Shown here: one piece after another, positions 32,688-42,196 of the stretch
How the letters are laid out: each line of letters opens with the position of its first letter
Numbering within the stretch: position 1 is the stretch's first letter
DNA from: Peribacillus frigoritolerans_B
GTDB taxonomy: Bacteria; Bacillota; Bacilli; Bacillales; DSM-1321
Assembly: GCF_044762665.1 (NCBI RefSeq)
Contig: NZ_JBIWES010000003.1
Coordinates: 310,001 to 374,000, forward strand
DNA: 64,000 bases
Reading direction: 5' to 3'
Notes under the pieces: generated by a model
The model's database searches: none
What the model was told of the DNA's origin: nothing
What the model saw: only the letters and a program-made list of their open reading frames with translations
Program-made: the position numbers and the translations under genes

Positions 32688-34418
32688 TTAAACCAACGCT
32701 TCGATTTTGCTCATGAAATCTTCCATGACTCCCGATAACTTGGACTCAGCTTCCGGCATTGATTTACCTTGAACGCCGAAATAGAATTTGATTTTCGGTT
32801 CAGTGCCTGAAGGACGGAGGCAAACCCATGTACCATCCTCAAGGAAATACTTCAATACATTTGATTTCGGAAGCTCGATCAATTCTTCACCATTTGAAAG
32901 TAATGTACGCTTTTTGCCGCTTTGATAATCTTCTTCAGCGACTACCGGAATGCCGGCTATTCGGGAAGGAGGATTTTGACGGAATTGATTCAATATTCCT
33001 TGAATCTGTTTTGCTCCCTCAATGCCCTTTAAAGTCAATGAACGCAATCCTTCCAAGTAAAAGCCGTATTTTTCAAACACATTCAGCAACCCTTCATATA
33101 GTGTCAATCCCTGCTTTTTATAATGGGCACAGACCTCGACAGCCAGCACTGCCGCTTGAATGGCATCCTTATCTCGTGCAAAGTCTTTAATCAGATATCC
33201 GTAGCTTTCTTCATATCCGAACAAAAAGCTATTTTCTCCGCTTTCATGATACTGATTTATTTTCTCGGCGATGAACTTAAACCCTGTTAGTACATCAACC
33301 GTCTTCAAGCCATATGACTTGGCAATCGTCCGCCCGATTTCTGATGTGACGATTGTTTTTAAGACGACACCATTTTGAGGAATCATCCCTTTCTCTTTTT
33401 TCTGGGACAGCAAGTAGTCCAGGAAAAGAGCACCTGTTTGATTTCCAGTCAGGACAACATATTGACCCATCTCGTTTTTAACGGCAATTCCAAGCCGATC
33501 TGCATCTGGGTCTGTTGCAATCAATAAGTCCGCTTCCACCTTGTTTCCAAGCTCGATGGCCATTTCAAATGCAGCTGGTTCCTCTGGATTTGGAGATTTG
33601 ACCGTCGAAAAATCAGGATCCGGCAATTCCTGCTCCTTAACGATATGCAAATTTTGGTACCCTAAGCTTTGCAGTGCCCGCCTGACGGATTTATTTGCCG
33701 TTCCATGAAGCGGCGTAAAGACGATTGACACATCTATTTCCTCGGCAAGCTGCGGATTCTCGGGAACTGTTAGCAGCTCACGATTATATGCGGCATCCAA
33801 TTCCTCCCCAATCATTTCGATAAGGCCCTGCCCTTTAAGGACTTCAGCTTCTTCAACCTGAATTTCAAGCTCACTTTCAATGGCATTCACGTAGCTGATC
33901 ACTTGATCCGCTGCTTCCGGTGGCAATTGTGCCCCATCTGACCCATAAACCTTGTAACCATTATATTCAGGCGGATTGTGGCTCGCCGTGATGACGATTC
34001 CAGCATAGGCATTCAGCTCGCGAACCGCAAATGACAATTCTGGAGTTGGACGCAATTCATCGAATAAATAAGCCTTCACCCCAAATGTAGCCAAGGTCTT
34101 AGCTGCTTCGAGTGCAAATTCCGGGGACTTATGTCTCGAATCATAAGCGATCACAGCCCCTCTTCCTTTTGCTTCTTCCCCAAACGAAGAGATATATTGA
34201 GCCAACCCAACCGTTGCCTTCCTTACAGTATAAAGATTCATCCGGTTCGTTCCCGCTCCGATTTCCCCACGCATTCCGCCTGTTCCAAATTCTAAATTTT
34301 TATAAAAGGCATCTTCGAGTTGTGCTTCATCCTGCTGCATTTCCTCAAGGAGGACACGTAATTCCCCATTTAAATTCTGGTACCCTGCCCAAGTGGTGTA
34401 TAAAGATTTCCAGTCCAT
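32688..34418 (-). CDS. pgcA: phosphoglucomutase / phosphomannomutase
   Basis: 576 residues from MDWKSLYTTW; alpha-D-phosphohexomutase family. Catalytic phosphoserine loop TASHNPPEYNGYK, metal-binding loop DPDADRLG, sugar-binding loop GYEESYGYL, and phosphate-binding RPSGTEPKIKFY. Amino region FEFGTGGMRGEIGAGTNRMN-like pattern is standard for PgcA. It interconverts glucose-6-phosphate and glucose-1-phosphate for UDP-glucose and wall glycolipid synthesis. An ATG at 34427 is too close to AGGAGG; TTG 34424 or ATG 34418 are the realistic starts, and 34418 matches B. subtilis PgcA. Confidence 0.92.
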   Translation of the reverse strand: MDWKSLYTTWAGYQNLNGELRVLLEEMQQDEAQLEDAFYKNLEFGTGGMRGEIGAGTNRMNLYTVRKATVGLAQYISSFGEEAKGRGAVIAYDSRHKSPEFALEAAKTLATFGVKAYLFDELRPTPELSFAVRELNAYAGIVITASHNPPEYNGYKVYGSDGAQLPPEAADQVISYVNAIESELEIQVEEAEVLKGQGLIEMIGEELDAAYNRELLTVPENPQLAEEIDVSIVFTPLHGTANKSVRRALQSLGYQNLHIVKEQELPDPDFSTVKSPNPEEPAAFEMAIELGNKVEADLLIATDPDADRLGIAVKNEMGQYVVLTGNQTGALFLDYLLSQKKEKGMIPQNGVVLKTIVTSEIGRTIAKSYGLKTVDVLTGFKFIAEKINQYHESGENSFLFGYEESYGYLIKDFARDKDAIQAAVLAVEVCAHYKKQGLTLYEGLLNVFEKYGFYLEGLRSLTLKGIEGAKQIQGILNQFRQNPPSRIAGIPVVAEEDYQSGKKRTLLSNGEELIELPKSNVLKYFLEDGTWVCLRPSGTEPKIKFYFGVQGKSMPEAESKLSGVMEDFMSKIEALV

Positions 34419-34573
34419 CTCCAACATCTCCTCCTAAACGCCTTATTTTTTTATTATTATGTATCTGCCTTACATATACAAAATTATCACATTTATTCCA
34501 ATAAATGAAGTAAAGGCTCGTAATGAAAAGAACCAAATCCAGTGTTCTTCACATCACGAGCTCGTTTTCCTCT

Positions 34574-36121
34574 TTATTTTTCGCCATCTTTGTAATGCAG
34601 ATGGTATATATCATGGCGGCGATCTTTCAATTGCTTTACAGTACCGGACTGACGCTCCCGCCTTAAGATCTCCAAATCGACATCTCCAATCAGGACCATC
34701 TCAAGGTTCGGGCTGGTTTCCCCGACTATGCCGTCACGCGCAAATTCGAAATCCGAAGGAGAGAAGATTCCCGATTGGGCATATTGGATATCCATATTTT
34801 CCGTTTGCGGAAGATTTCCGACCGTTCCGGAAATGACGGTATAAATTTGGTTTTCCACGGCACGGGCCTGGGCACAATAACGAACTCGCAGGTAGCCTTG
34901 CCTGTCTTCCGTACAAAACGGAGTGAATATGATTTTCGCTCCCATGTCGGTAGCAATCCGGGCAAGTTCCGGGAACTCAATATCATAACAAATTTGTATC
35001 GCGATTTTTCCACAGTCCGTATCAAAGACACGAACGCGGTCACCTGCGTTAATGCCCCACCATTTTCTTTCATTCGGTGTGATATGAATTTTATATTGCT
35101 TTTCAATCGTCCCATCGCGACGGAATAAATAAGCGATATTATAGATATTATCATCATCTTCTTTAACGAAATGGGAACCGCCGATGATATTGACGTTATA
35201 CCTTACAGCTAAAGTGGTAAACAATTCAATGTACTGCTCCGTGAAATCCGACAGTTTCCTGACAGCCAAGCTTGGTGATCTTTCATTCAAGAAAGACATC
35301 AGCTGGGTGGTGAACAATTCCGGGAACACGGCGAAATCCGCATTAGCATCCGAAGCAACGTCGGTGAAATACTCGACTTGGTTAGCGAAGTCATCGAATG
35401 AATCGATTTTACGCAGCATGTATTGGACGACGCAAATCCGTACCGGTTCTGACGTTTTATAATAACGTTTTGTTTTCGGCTGATAATCAACGTTATTCCA
35501 CTCCATGAGCGTAGCATACTTATTCGATTGCAGATCATCCGGCAAGTAATTCGGATTGATCCTCATAAGCGTGAACCCATTTAAAAGCTGGAACGAAAGA
35601 ACCGGATCATATATTTTATGCAATTGAACTTCTTTCACGTATTCCCTTGGTAGCAGTTCATCCGCATGTTTATGGTAATTGGGGATCCTTCCCCCGATAA
35701 TGATGCTTTTTAAATTCAAATGGGCAACAAGTTCTTTCCTTGAATCGTATAGTCTCTGACCAATTTTCATCCTGCGGAATTCAGGATGGACCATGACCTC
35801 GATTCCATATAAATTATAACCGTCCGGATTATGATTCGTGATGTACCCATTATCGGTTACATCATCCCATGTATGGCGGTCATCATATTCGTCAAAATTA
35901 ATAATGAGGCTGGAACATGAGCCAATCACTTTTCCATCATATTCAGCCACAAACTGCCCTTCCGGAAAAATTGCCAGATGGCTCTCAAGCTGATCTCGCT
36001 TCCAGGGAACCATTCCCGGAAAGCAACTCGACTGCAAAGCAATTATTTCATCAATGTCTCCTAGCCTCATATTACGTATTTCCATTATTTTTTCATATTT
36101 ATGCAGGTCCAAATTAGGCAT
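34574..36121 (-). CDS. yhcX: GNAT–nitrilase fusion protein (YhcX type)
   Basis: 515 residues in two domains: GNAT acetyltransferase (about 12-200: VMVHPEFRRMKIGQRLYDSRKELV holds the acyl-CoA loop) and carbon-nitrogen hydrolase (about 225-490) with Glu in VFPELFTTQ, Lys in YKIHITPNERKWW, and Cys in IQICYDIEFPELARI. B. subtilis YhcX (513 residues) has the same fusion. Exact reaction is not established; a combined acyl transfer/amide cleavage on one small metabolite is an old proposal I consider unproven. AAAGGAG lies ten bases before the ATG. Confidence 0.9.
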   Translation of the reverse strand: MPNLDLHKYEKIMEIRNMRLGDIDEIIALQSSCFPGMVPWKRDQLESHLAIFPEGQFVAEYDGKVIGSCSSLIINFDEYDDRHTWDDVTDNGYITNHNPDGYNLYGIEVMVHPEFRRMKIGQRLYDSRKELVAHLNLKSIIIGGRIPNYHKHADELLPREYVKEVQLHKIYDPVLSFQLLNGFTLMRINPNYLPDDLQSNKYATLMEWNNVDYQPKTKRYYKTSEPVRICVVQYMLRKIDSFDDFANQVEYFTDVASDANADFAVFPELFTTQLMSFLNERSPSLAVRKLSDFTEQYIELFTTLAVRYNVNIIGGSHFVKEDDDNIYNIAYLFRRDGTIEKQYKIHITPNERKWWGINAGDRVRVFDTDCGKIAIQICYDIEFPELARIATDMGAKIIFTPFCTEDRQGYLRVRYCAQARAVENQIYTVISGTVGNLPQTENMDIQYAQSGIFSPSDFEFARDGIVGETSPNLEMVLIGDVDLEILRRERQSGTVKQLKDRRHDIYHLHYKDGEK

Positions 36122-36311
36122 TTTCCTCAGACTCCTTTAATCTCTTCCATAAGAATTATACCCCTTATCCAAAAATTAAAACAACTGAACCTACCTAAGG
36201 ATTTCAAATTAAAACATTCAGAATGTCCGTTAAAAGAATATATATTTTACAGACGCGGTCCTTACATACTATACTTTTCATGAGAGTAAAAAGAGATGGG
36301 GAAGAGGAACC

Positions 36312-36749
36312 ATGAACAATACTAAACGCAGTGTGGAAAACTTATTATTTGCAGCCTGGGCTGTTTCCATCATTGCTATGTTTGGAAGCTTATATTTTTC
36401 TGAAATAAAGCAATATGAACCTTGTGCGCTCTGTTGGTATCAGCGGATCATCATGTATCCTTTTACGATCATATTAGGAATTGCAATCATTCGAAAAGAT
36501 TATTGGATCAGCTTTTATACCATGATATTATCCGCTATCGGTGCATTCATTTCCACGTACCATTACTTGATACAAAAGGTTTCATTCTTTTCTGATCACA
36601 CCCTTGCATGCGGAAAGGTTCCATGTACAGGACAATATATAAACGTATTTGGTTTCATCACCATCCCGTTCCTAGCCTTGACTGCATTCATCATTATTTT
36701 CATATGCAGTTACATCATATGGACAAGATCCAAGGAGGTTGCAGCTTAA
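36312..36749 (+). CDS. bdbC: disulfide bond formation protein, DsbB family
   Basis: 145 residues, four membrane helices. Redox cysteine pairs Cys38/Cys41 (CALC) and Cys100/Cys105 (CGKVPC), in the two extracellular loops, and the quinone-proximal WYQRI segment are all as in BdbC/DsbB. It reoxidises a partner thiol oxidase using menaquinone. Stop and next start overlap (TAATG), pairing it with a membrane-anchored thioredoxin-like protein, its probable partner. GAAGAGG before ATG. Confidence 0.92.
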   Translation: MNNTKRSVENLLFAAWAVSIIAMFGSLYFSEIKQYEPCALCWYQRIIMYPFTIILGIAIIRKDYWISFYTMILSAIGAFISTYHYLIQKVSFFSDHTLACGKVPCTGQYINVFGFITIPFLALTAFIIIFICSYIIWTRSKEVAA

Positions 36750-37219
36750 TGAAGAAAATGGCTATATTTTTAGTGATAATCGTCGCGCTATTTGTCCTGC
36801 TGGGCGTTTTTACAAACTTCAAAAAAGAAGAAAAATCAAAAGGGAATCCATACGGCAAGGATAAACTTAAACCCGCTACTGTCGATCAGCTGGATGACCC
36901 CAATTATCAAAACTTGATCCTGCCGGAAGAATTGGAGCAGGACCTCCAGGATAATGAAGATGTGACCGTTTATTTCTATAGTCCTGAGTGCACGCATTGT
37001 CAAAAAACCACGCCAATCGTGGCTCCTTTGGCAGAAAAGTTGGGAATCGACCTAGTTCAATACAATCTTTTGGAGTTTGAACAAGGATGGAGCGATTATG
37101 GCATCAAAAAGACTCCTACCATCGTTCACTATAAAAATGGCAAAGAACAAGAACGGATCGTTGGCTATAATGATGAGGAAACGTTTGAGAAATGGTTCAA
37201 GGACCACGATATTAATTAA
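36749..37219 (+). CDS. membrane-anchored thioredoxin-like thiol oxidoreductase
   Basis: 156 residues from the ATG overlapping the bdbC stop by one base. One amino-terminal membrane anchor (about 4-22) followed by a charged spacer and an extracytoplasmic thioredoxin fold (about 60-155) with active site Cys81-Thr-His-Cys84 and cis-proline in KKTPTIVHY. The fold is plain thioredoxin/BdbA-like rather than the DsbA-like BdbD that accompanies bdbC in B. subtilis. CTHC is between the CPHC of DsbA and CGPC of thioredoxin, so oxidase function is plausible. Confidence 0.85.
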   Translation: MKKMAIFLVIIVALFVLLGVFTNFKKEEKSKGNPYGKDKLKPATVDQLDDPNYQNLILPEELEQDLQDNEDVTVYFYSPECTHCQKTTPIVAPLAEKLGIDLVQYNLLEFEQGWSDYGIKKTPTIVHYKNGKEQERIVGYNDEETFEKWFKDHDIN

Positions 37220-37225
37220 GGATGG

Positions 37226-37284
37226 AAAAAATGAGCCGGCCCTAACGGAAATGCTTCTCCCGTTATAGCCGGCTCATTTTTTTT
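37226..37284 (+). terminator. terminator of the bdbC operon (probably bidirectional)
   Basis: AAAAAATGAGCCGGC…GCCGGCTCATTTTTTTT with an inner CTAACGG/CCGTTAT arm; the convergent yhcU-like gene ends four bases later. Confidence 0.85.
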
Positions 37285-37287
37285 GCC

Positions 37288-37695
37288 TTATACTAAATAT
37301 TGATTCGCCACCTGGATGTCCAACATCTGCATATCATTATTCGCTTCATGGTTTATACTTGAAAAATGGTCATAATAAAAGGGGAAGAATATTCCGCATT
37401 CATTCAATAGAGTTATGTTATGTTGGAACAATTCTTCAGATTTGGGTTCCATCACTCTCTTTTTATTGTCTAATATCGACATAAGGACTTGAAGACATGT
37501 CATTACTTGAAATGCGTCTCTTAATGTTGCCAAGTAAGTAACAGGACTTTGATTGGGCTCTAAAACGCCAATCTCGCGAAAATGAAGGATTTCACTTTCC
37601 GTAAAGTATTTTGGAAATACAGATTCGTAGAAACGAGAAACGAGACTCGCTATTTCTTGCTCTTGTTCTTCCGTTGAAGAAAAGACCGTCTTCAC
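37288..37695 (-). CDS. yhcU: YhcU-like protein (DUF5365)
   Basis: 135 residues from a GTG at 37695 eight bases after AAGGTGG. KTVFSSTEEQEQEIASLVSRFYESVFPKYF opens like B. subtilis YhcU (about 131 residues). Cytosolic and helical; function unknown. It is divergent from the yhcT-like pseudouridine synthase, which in B. subtilis is its immediate neighbour. Confidence 0.75.
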   Translation of the reverse strand: MKTVFSSTEEQEQEIASLVSRFYESVFPKYFTESEILHFREIGVLEPNQSPVTYLATLRDAFQVMTCLQVLMSILDNKKRVMEPKSEELFQHNITLLNECGIFFPFYYDHFSSINHEANNDMQMLDIQVANQYLV

Positions 37696-37927
37696 TAAAA
37701 AAACCACCTTTTTTCAGATCCGTTAGACCTATCTATTATATGTATATTCTAGGACAAGGGATTTCTTTCCCCATAGAATAACATAAATATTGTAAAAAAT
37801 ATGTGGTAATTTCCACCACTGAAAATCTTAGCAATAGGCCCAAGGTTACTTTTTTACACCTTATCCGTAATTATTATATATTTTTTTCATATAAGCACAA
37901 CCAAACGAGTCGAAAGTAGGAGTTAAA

Positions 37928-38839
37928 TTGGAAAATTTCAAAATAACTAACCAACATTTAATAATCGATGTTCTCCAAAGTTGGAATGGATTAACATTGG
38001 AAAAGCTTTTCAGGGAGCGTTGGAAGGCCCCGAAGAAATTAGTGCATGAATGGAGGATGAGTAAAGGAGTGACAGTGAACGGGAATTACATCACCTGGTC
38101 AACTCTCCTTAACGAAGGAGATACGATCAGCATCCCCTTATTGGATCACGCTGAAAATGAAACAGTTCAAGCGACAGACTTAGGAATTACCATTTTATAT
38201 GAAGATGATGTGTTGTTGATAGCCAATAAGCCGGCTGGAATGGATACCCACCCTTCTCAACCGGGTGAAGCACACTCCCTTCTCAATGGAGTCGCACACC
38301 ATCTTCAAATAACCGGCCAGACCTGTATGATCAAGCATATTCATAGGCTTGATAAAGATACCACCGGTGCGGTCCTTTTTGCAAAAAACCGCCTCATTGG
38401 GTCCATGCTGGATAAAATGTTGGAAGAAAGGGAAATCAAGCGGACATACCTAGCTTTAGTCGAAGGAAACATTAAAAAGGATGAAGGCGAAATCAAAGAA
38501 AAAATTGGCCGTGACCGCCACCATGCCACGAGACGAAGGGTTTCCCCTACAGGCCAGACGGCAGTCACCCATTATCGGGTGCTCAACCGCGATTCCAAGA
38601 AAAACTTGACGCTCGTCAGCTGCACACTGGAAAGCGGCCGGACCCACCAGATCAGGGTGCATTTCAGTCATTTGAATCACCCCTTGGCCGGAGATACATT
38701 GTATGGCGGAAAAAAGACATTTCCACGTCAAGCCCTGCATGCAAGGAAAATCGAATTCATCCACCCGATTTCTGAAGAAAAAATGATCGTTGAAGCTCCT
38801 TTCATTGATAGACCTGAAATATTCGATGTCACCATTTAA
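37928..38839 (+). CDS. yhcT: RluA-family pseudouridine synthase (YhcT type)
   Basis: 303 residues, TTG start five bases after TAGGAG. S4-like amino region (about 18-75), then the catalytic domain with HRLDKDTTGAVLFAKN (catalytic Asp in HRLD), RTYLALVEG and ESGRTHQIRVHFSHLNHPLAGDTLYGG. Isomerises specific uridines in rRNA or tRNA; exact site for YhcT is not established. The HRLD is followed by DTTG rather than the more common DTSG, a normal variant. Confidence 0.9.
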   Translation: MENFKITNQHLIIDVLQSWNGLTLEKLFRERWKAPKKLVHEWRMSKGVTVNGNYITWSTLLNEGDTISIPLLDHAENETVQATDLGITILYEDDVLLIANKPAGMDTHPSQPGEAHSLLNGVAHHLQITGQTCMIKHIHRLDKDTTGAVLFAKNRLIGSMLDKMLEEREIKRTYLALVEGNIKKDEGEIKEKIGRDRHHATRRRVSPTGQTAVTHYRVLNRDSKKNLTLVSCTLESGRTHQIRVHFSHLNHPLAGDTLYGGKKTFPRQALHARKIEFIHPISEEKMIVEAPFIDRPEIFDVTI

Positions 38840-38844
38840 ACAGA

Positions 38845-38880
38845 AAAACACCGTTCCATTCAGGACGGTGTTCTTATTTC
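38845..38880 (+). terminator. terminator of the pseudouridine synthase gene
   Basis: AAACACCGT-TCCATTCAGG-ACGGTGTTCTTATTTC. Confidence 0.75.
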
Positions 38881-38966
38881 TTCATTAATATTATCCAAAA
38901 TTGTTACTCATATTTTTTCAGCATACGGTTTTTCTTCATGTCGGGACGAAATCCATTCATTTTGGC

Positions 38967-39006
38967 AAAAAAAATAGCTGGCCACTTGGGCCAGCTTTAT
39001 TTTTGT
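38967..39006 (-). terminator. terminator of the GlsB/YeaQ gene
   Basis: Minus strand AAAGCTGGCC-CAAGT-GGCCAGCTATTTTTTTT. Confidence 0.85.
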
Positions 39007-39008
39007 AT

Positions 39009-39263
39009 TTATGAAGCTTTTCTCATGCCTTTTAAGATAAGGCTTAAGATGAAGACAAATACGATTGCACCAATCAATGCTGGAATTATAGCGAAATCTG
39101 CCACTGAAGGTCCCCAGTTCCCAAGAATTAATGAACCTAACCATGCACCAACAAAACCAGCGATAATGTTACCGATAATTCCAAATGGTACGTCACGTCC
39201 AACGATCATACCTGCTAACCAACCGATGATACCTCCGATAATTAATGACCATAAAAATCCCAT
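39009..39263 (-). CDS. GlsB/YeaQ/YmgE family stress membrane protein
   Basis: 84 residues with three membrane helices and many glycines: LIIGGIIGWLAGMIVG, GIIGNIIAGFVGAWLG, IPALIGAIVFVFILSLILKG. This is the transglycosylase-associated/GlsB family, commonly induced in general stress; molecular function unknown. AGGAGG nine bases before ATG. I looked for a sigma-B promoter upstream and did not find a convincing one. Confidence 0.88.
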   Translation of the reverse strand: MGFLWSLIIGGIIGWLAGMIVGRDVPFGIIGNIIAGFVGAWLGSLILGNWGPSVADFAIIPALIGAIVFVFILSLILKGMRKAS

Positions 39264-39734
39264 AATATATTTCCTCCTTCAAATTAGTTATTTTTTTCAT
39301 TTTCTGCAGCAGACTCCAAGAAATCAAATCACTTCCATATTGTCATGCTTTTTTTTCAGTACTTTTAACCTTTACATTCAAATGGTATGATGCCGATTCG
39401 CATAATATCTAATGAATGTGAATGTTTTAGTTATGGGTAGTGTTAGCTAGCTATAGCCCTTGAGTAACTGATTTGCAATTCTCGTGTTAGTGAATTTTTT
39501 CTTTTTGTTTGCTGCTGTACTCATTATTTTCCCCGTTTAATTAATCTAAAACCTAATTTTTTTTAAAAATATTTGGCAACGAAAACAGGATTATCAGACA
39601 TATTAAACGGGTATACCATAGGTTTAACTTTGTCACATATGTTAGTATAAACAGCAACTGTCCCGATTATGTTCATAAAGGAAAAAGAAAAAGGATGCCC
39701 CATTATCGGGACACCCTCCTATGCAGTATTCTTT
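39264..39734. other. intergenic region between stress protein and aldo/keto reductase
   Basis: About 470 bases, AT-rich. Holds the glsB-type promoter and the aldo/keto reductase terminator (39682-39717). Nothing else recognised. Confidence 0.45.
39682..39717 (-). terminator. terminator of the aldo/keto reductase gene
   Basis: Minus strand GGTGTCCC-GATAAT-GGGGCATCC then TTTTTCTTTTT. Confidence 0.75.
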
Positions 39735-40565
39735 TTAGAACAAAAGTTCATCGGGATTGCTGCCGAACCGTTCATTTTTGTTCAAGGCATCTATTTGATT
39801 CATTTCATTTAAACTCAATGAAAAATCAAATACCTGTGCATTTTCCTTGATACGGGACGGCGTAATCGATTTAGGTATTACAACCAGATCATGTTGCAGA
39901 TGCCATCTAATCAATACTTGTGCTGAACTTTTCCCGTGCTTCTTCGCTATATGATTAATTGTCGGCTCTTCCAAAAGATTCCCCCTGCCTAGAGGGCTCC
40001 AAGATTCTACCTTTATTTCATGTTTTGCACAGTAATCACGAATTTCAACTTGAGTCAAAAGTGGATGCAATTCAATTTGATTGACGACCGGCTTCACTTC
40101 ACTATTTGCAAGTAAATTTTCCAAATGATGAACATGGAAGTTACTTACACCGATTGATTTCACCTTTCCATCCTTATACAGCTTCTCCAATGCCCTCCAG
40201 GTTTCCAGATATTTATCTTTTCCCGGCCAGTGGATCAGGTATAAATCCAAGTAATCCAATCCAAGGCGATTTAAACTATCATCAAATGCCTGGAGCGTCG
40301 TTTCATATCCTTGCTCGGTATTCCACACTTTGGATGTAATGAACAATTCTTCACGTGGCACTCCGCATTCCCGAATCGCCTGACCAACACCTTCTTCATT
40401 TTCATAAATGGCCGCCGTATCAATAGCACGATAACCAACTTCTATTGCTTTCTTGACGGACTCAACCGTTTCATTGCCGTTTTTCACTTTAAATACACCG
40501 AAACCCAACTGTGGCATTTTTACTCCATTATGTAAGGTGATCGTTTCCCCAATATTTGAAATCAT
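39735..40565 (-). CDS. yvgN: aldo/keto reductase (YvgN/glyoxal reductase type)
   Basis: 276 residues, same length as B. subtilis YvgN. AKR catalytic tetrad Asp49 (IDTA), Tyr54 (AIYENEE), Lys79 (TSKVW), His112 (LIHWP); NADPH-binding IPKSITPSRIKEN near the carboxy end. Reduces methylglyoxal, glyoxal and other reactive carbonyls. AAGGGGG before ATG. Single-gene unit. Confidence 0.9.
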   Translation of the reverse strand: MISNIGETITLHNGVKMPQLGFGVFKVKNGNETVESVKKAIEVGYRAIDTAAIYENEEGVGQAIRECGVPREELFITSKVWNTEQGYETTLQAFDDSLNRLGLDYLDLYLIHWPGKDKYLETWRALEKLYKDGKVKSIGVSNFHVHHLENLLANSEVKPVVNQIELHPLLTQVEIRDYCAKHEIKVESWSPLGRGNLLEEPTINHIAKKHGKSSAQVLIRWHLQHDLVVIPKSITPSRIKENAQVFDFSLSLNEMNQIDALNKNERFGSNPDELLF

Positions 40566-40959
40566 TCCATCATTCCCCCTTACTTTTATTTACCAATTAT
40601 ACATCCCTCCACCTTCTATTTCTAACCATAAGCATCGGGATTTATAGGTCCCTTGAGTGATAACACACCCTTATATTCCATTTATATATATTAAAGGAAA
40701 CATTTTATCTTTTTAATCATTCATTAGGTTAAATATTTTGTAAAAAAATGACGAAACATCTATCCTTATAGGTATGTAATTCGTTACAATAGTATAGTTC
40801 GACTTTAAACCAAGTAAAAAAGAAGGTGCCATCTTTAAAGAATAATCAATAGTAAAACTCCCATTCTAAATATTGAGGAGTGCAAACTGTCCTGCGCCCA
40901 TTCATTGGTCACAATCTATATACACTTTACATACTTGAAATCAAGGGAGTCCTCCATGT
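40566..40959. other. divergent promoter region aldo/keto reductase / pit
   Basis: Nearly 400 bases without a gene; both promoters lie here. I could not identify clear Pho-box repeats. Confidence 0.4.
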
Positions 40960-41958
40960 ATGAATAGCATACTCATCTTAACCGCGCTAATTATTATTTT
41001 TGCTTTGGTCTTTGACTTTATCAATGGTTTCCATGATACGGCTAACGCCATCGCTACAGCAGTATCAACCAAGGCACTTAAACCACGTCATGCAATCATC
41101 ATGGCTGCGGTCATGAATTTATTGGGAGCACTGACCTTTACCGGTGTAGCGCATACCATTACGAAGGATATCGTCGATCCTTTCACATTGAACAATGGTT
41201 CTTATGTAATCCTTGCTGCACTGCTTTCGGCAATAATATGGAATTTAATCACTTGGTATTTTGGCATTCCAAGCAGTTCCTCCCATGCAATCATTGGTTC
41301 AATAGCTGGAGCTGCCATCGTGGCTAGTGGATTCGATGCGATTAAATGGAGTGGGTTCACTAAAATTGTACAAGCATTGATCCTATCTCCAATCCTTGCC
41401 TTTACGCTTGGATTCATTGTATACAGTATCTTCAAGGTAGTATTCAAAAATAATAATTTAGGAAAAACCAATAAACGATTCAGGAGTATACAAATTCTCA
41501 CGGCGGCCATCCAGTCTTATACACATGGGACGAATGATGCTCAAAAATCCATGGGAATCATCACGATGGCTTTAATCGCTAACGGATATGCCTCTACATC
41601 TGAAGTTCCTTTCTGGGTACAATTATCCTGCGCAATAGCCATGGCGCTCGGAACATCGATCGGAGGTTGGAAGATCATCAAAACCGTTGGCGGTAAAATC
41701 ATGAAAATCCGCCCGGTTAATGGTGTGGCTGCCGATATGACTGGAGCAGCGATCATTTTCGGTGCAACCTTCCTGCATATGCCGGTCAGCACGACACATG
41801 TCATTTCTTCTTCAATACTTGGGGTCGGTTCTGCACACCGCATCAAAGGGGTAAAATGGGGAACCGCAAAAAACATGTTGGTCACTTGGTTCATTACATT
41901 GCCAATTTCCGCTTCACTAGCTGGAATCATTTACTATTTGATTGTTTTATTTTTATAG
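40960..41958 (+). CDS. pit: inorganic phosphate transporter, PiT family (copy 1)
   Basis: 332 residues, about ten helices in two inverted repeats. PiT signatures FINGFHDTANAIATAVSTKAL and SYTHGTNDAQKSMGII carry the Na+/H+ and phosphate-binding residues. Moves phosphate (as metal-phosphate complexes) by proton symport. It has its own terminator at 41968-41997, and a second almost identical copy follows the DUF47 gene. Upstream GGGAG is about ten bases from the ATG. Confidence 0.92.
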   Translation: MNSILILTALIIIFALVFDFINGFHDTANAIATAVSTKALKPRHAIIMAAVMNLLGALTFTGVAHTITKDIVDPFTLNNGSYVILAALLSAIIWNLITWYFGIPSSSSHAIIGSIAGAAIVASGFDAIKWSGFTKIVQALILSPILAFTLGFIVYSIFKVVFKNNNLGKTNKRFRSIQILTAAIQSYTHGTNDAQKSMGIITMALIANGYASTSEVPFWVQLSCAIAMALGTSIGGWKIIKTVGGKIMKIRPVNGVAADMTGAAIIFGATFLHMPVSTTHVISSSILGVGSAHRIKGVKWGTAKNMLVTWFITLPISASLAGIIYYLIVLFL

Positions 41959-41967
41959 AACCTTTTG

Positions 41968-41997
41968 CCTTTCCCATATCGGAAAGGCTTTTTTTTT
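41968..41997 (+). terminator. terminator of pit copy 1
   Basis: GCCTTTCC-CATAT-CGGAAAGGC followed by eight or more Ts. Confidence 0.85.
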
Positions 41998-42196
41998 ACA
42001 AATCCCCCTTATAAATGCAGGGTTTTTCCCTTTTTTTAATTTTCCTTGTTTTTTTATGTAAAGTTTTATTAAGATTTTGTAAATTTTCGTCGAAAAACCT
42101 TCCCGTATACTACATGAATTCGTTACAATCAATTTGTTAATACTAAGCGTACGACTAAAGTGCGTAAATTTGCATGACTAATTGGGAGGCTTTAAC

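Noticed and set aside
34734..35157. Overlapping frames inside yhcX on both strands
   Set aside because: Shadows of the well-supported yhcX gene.
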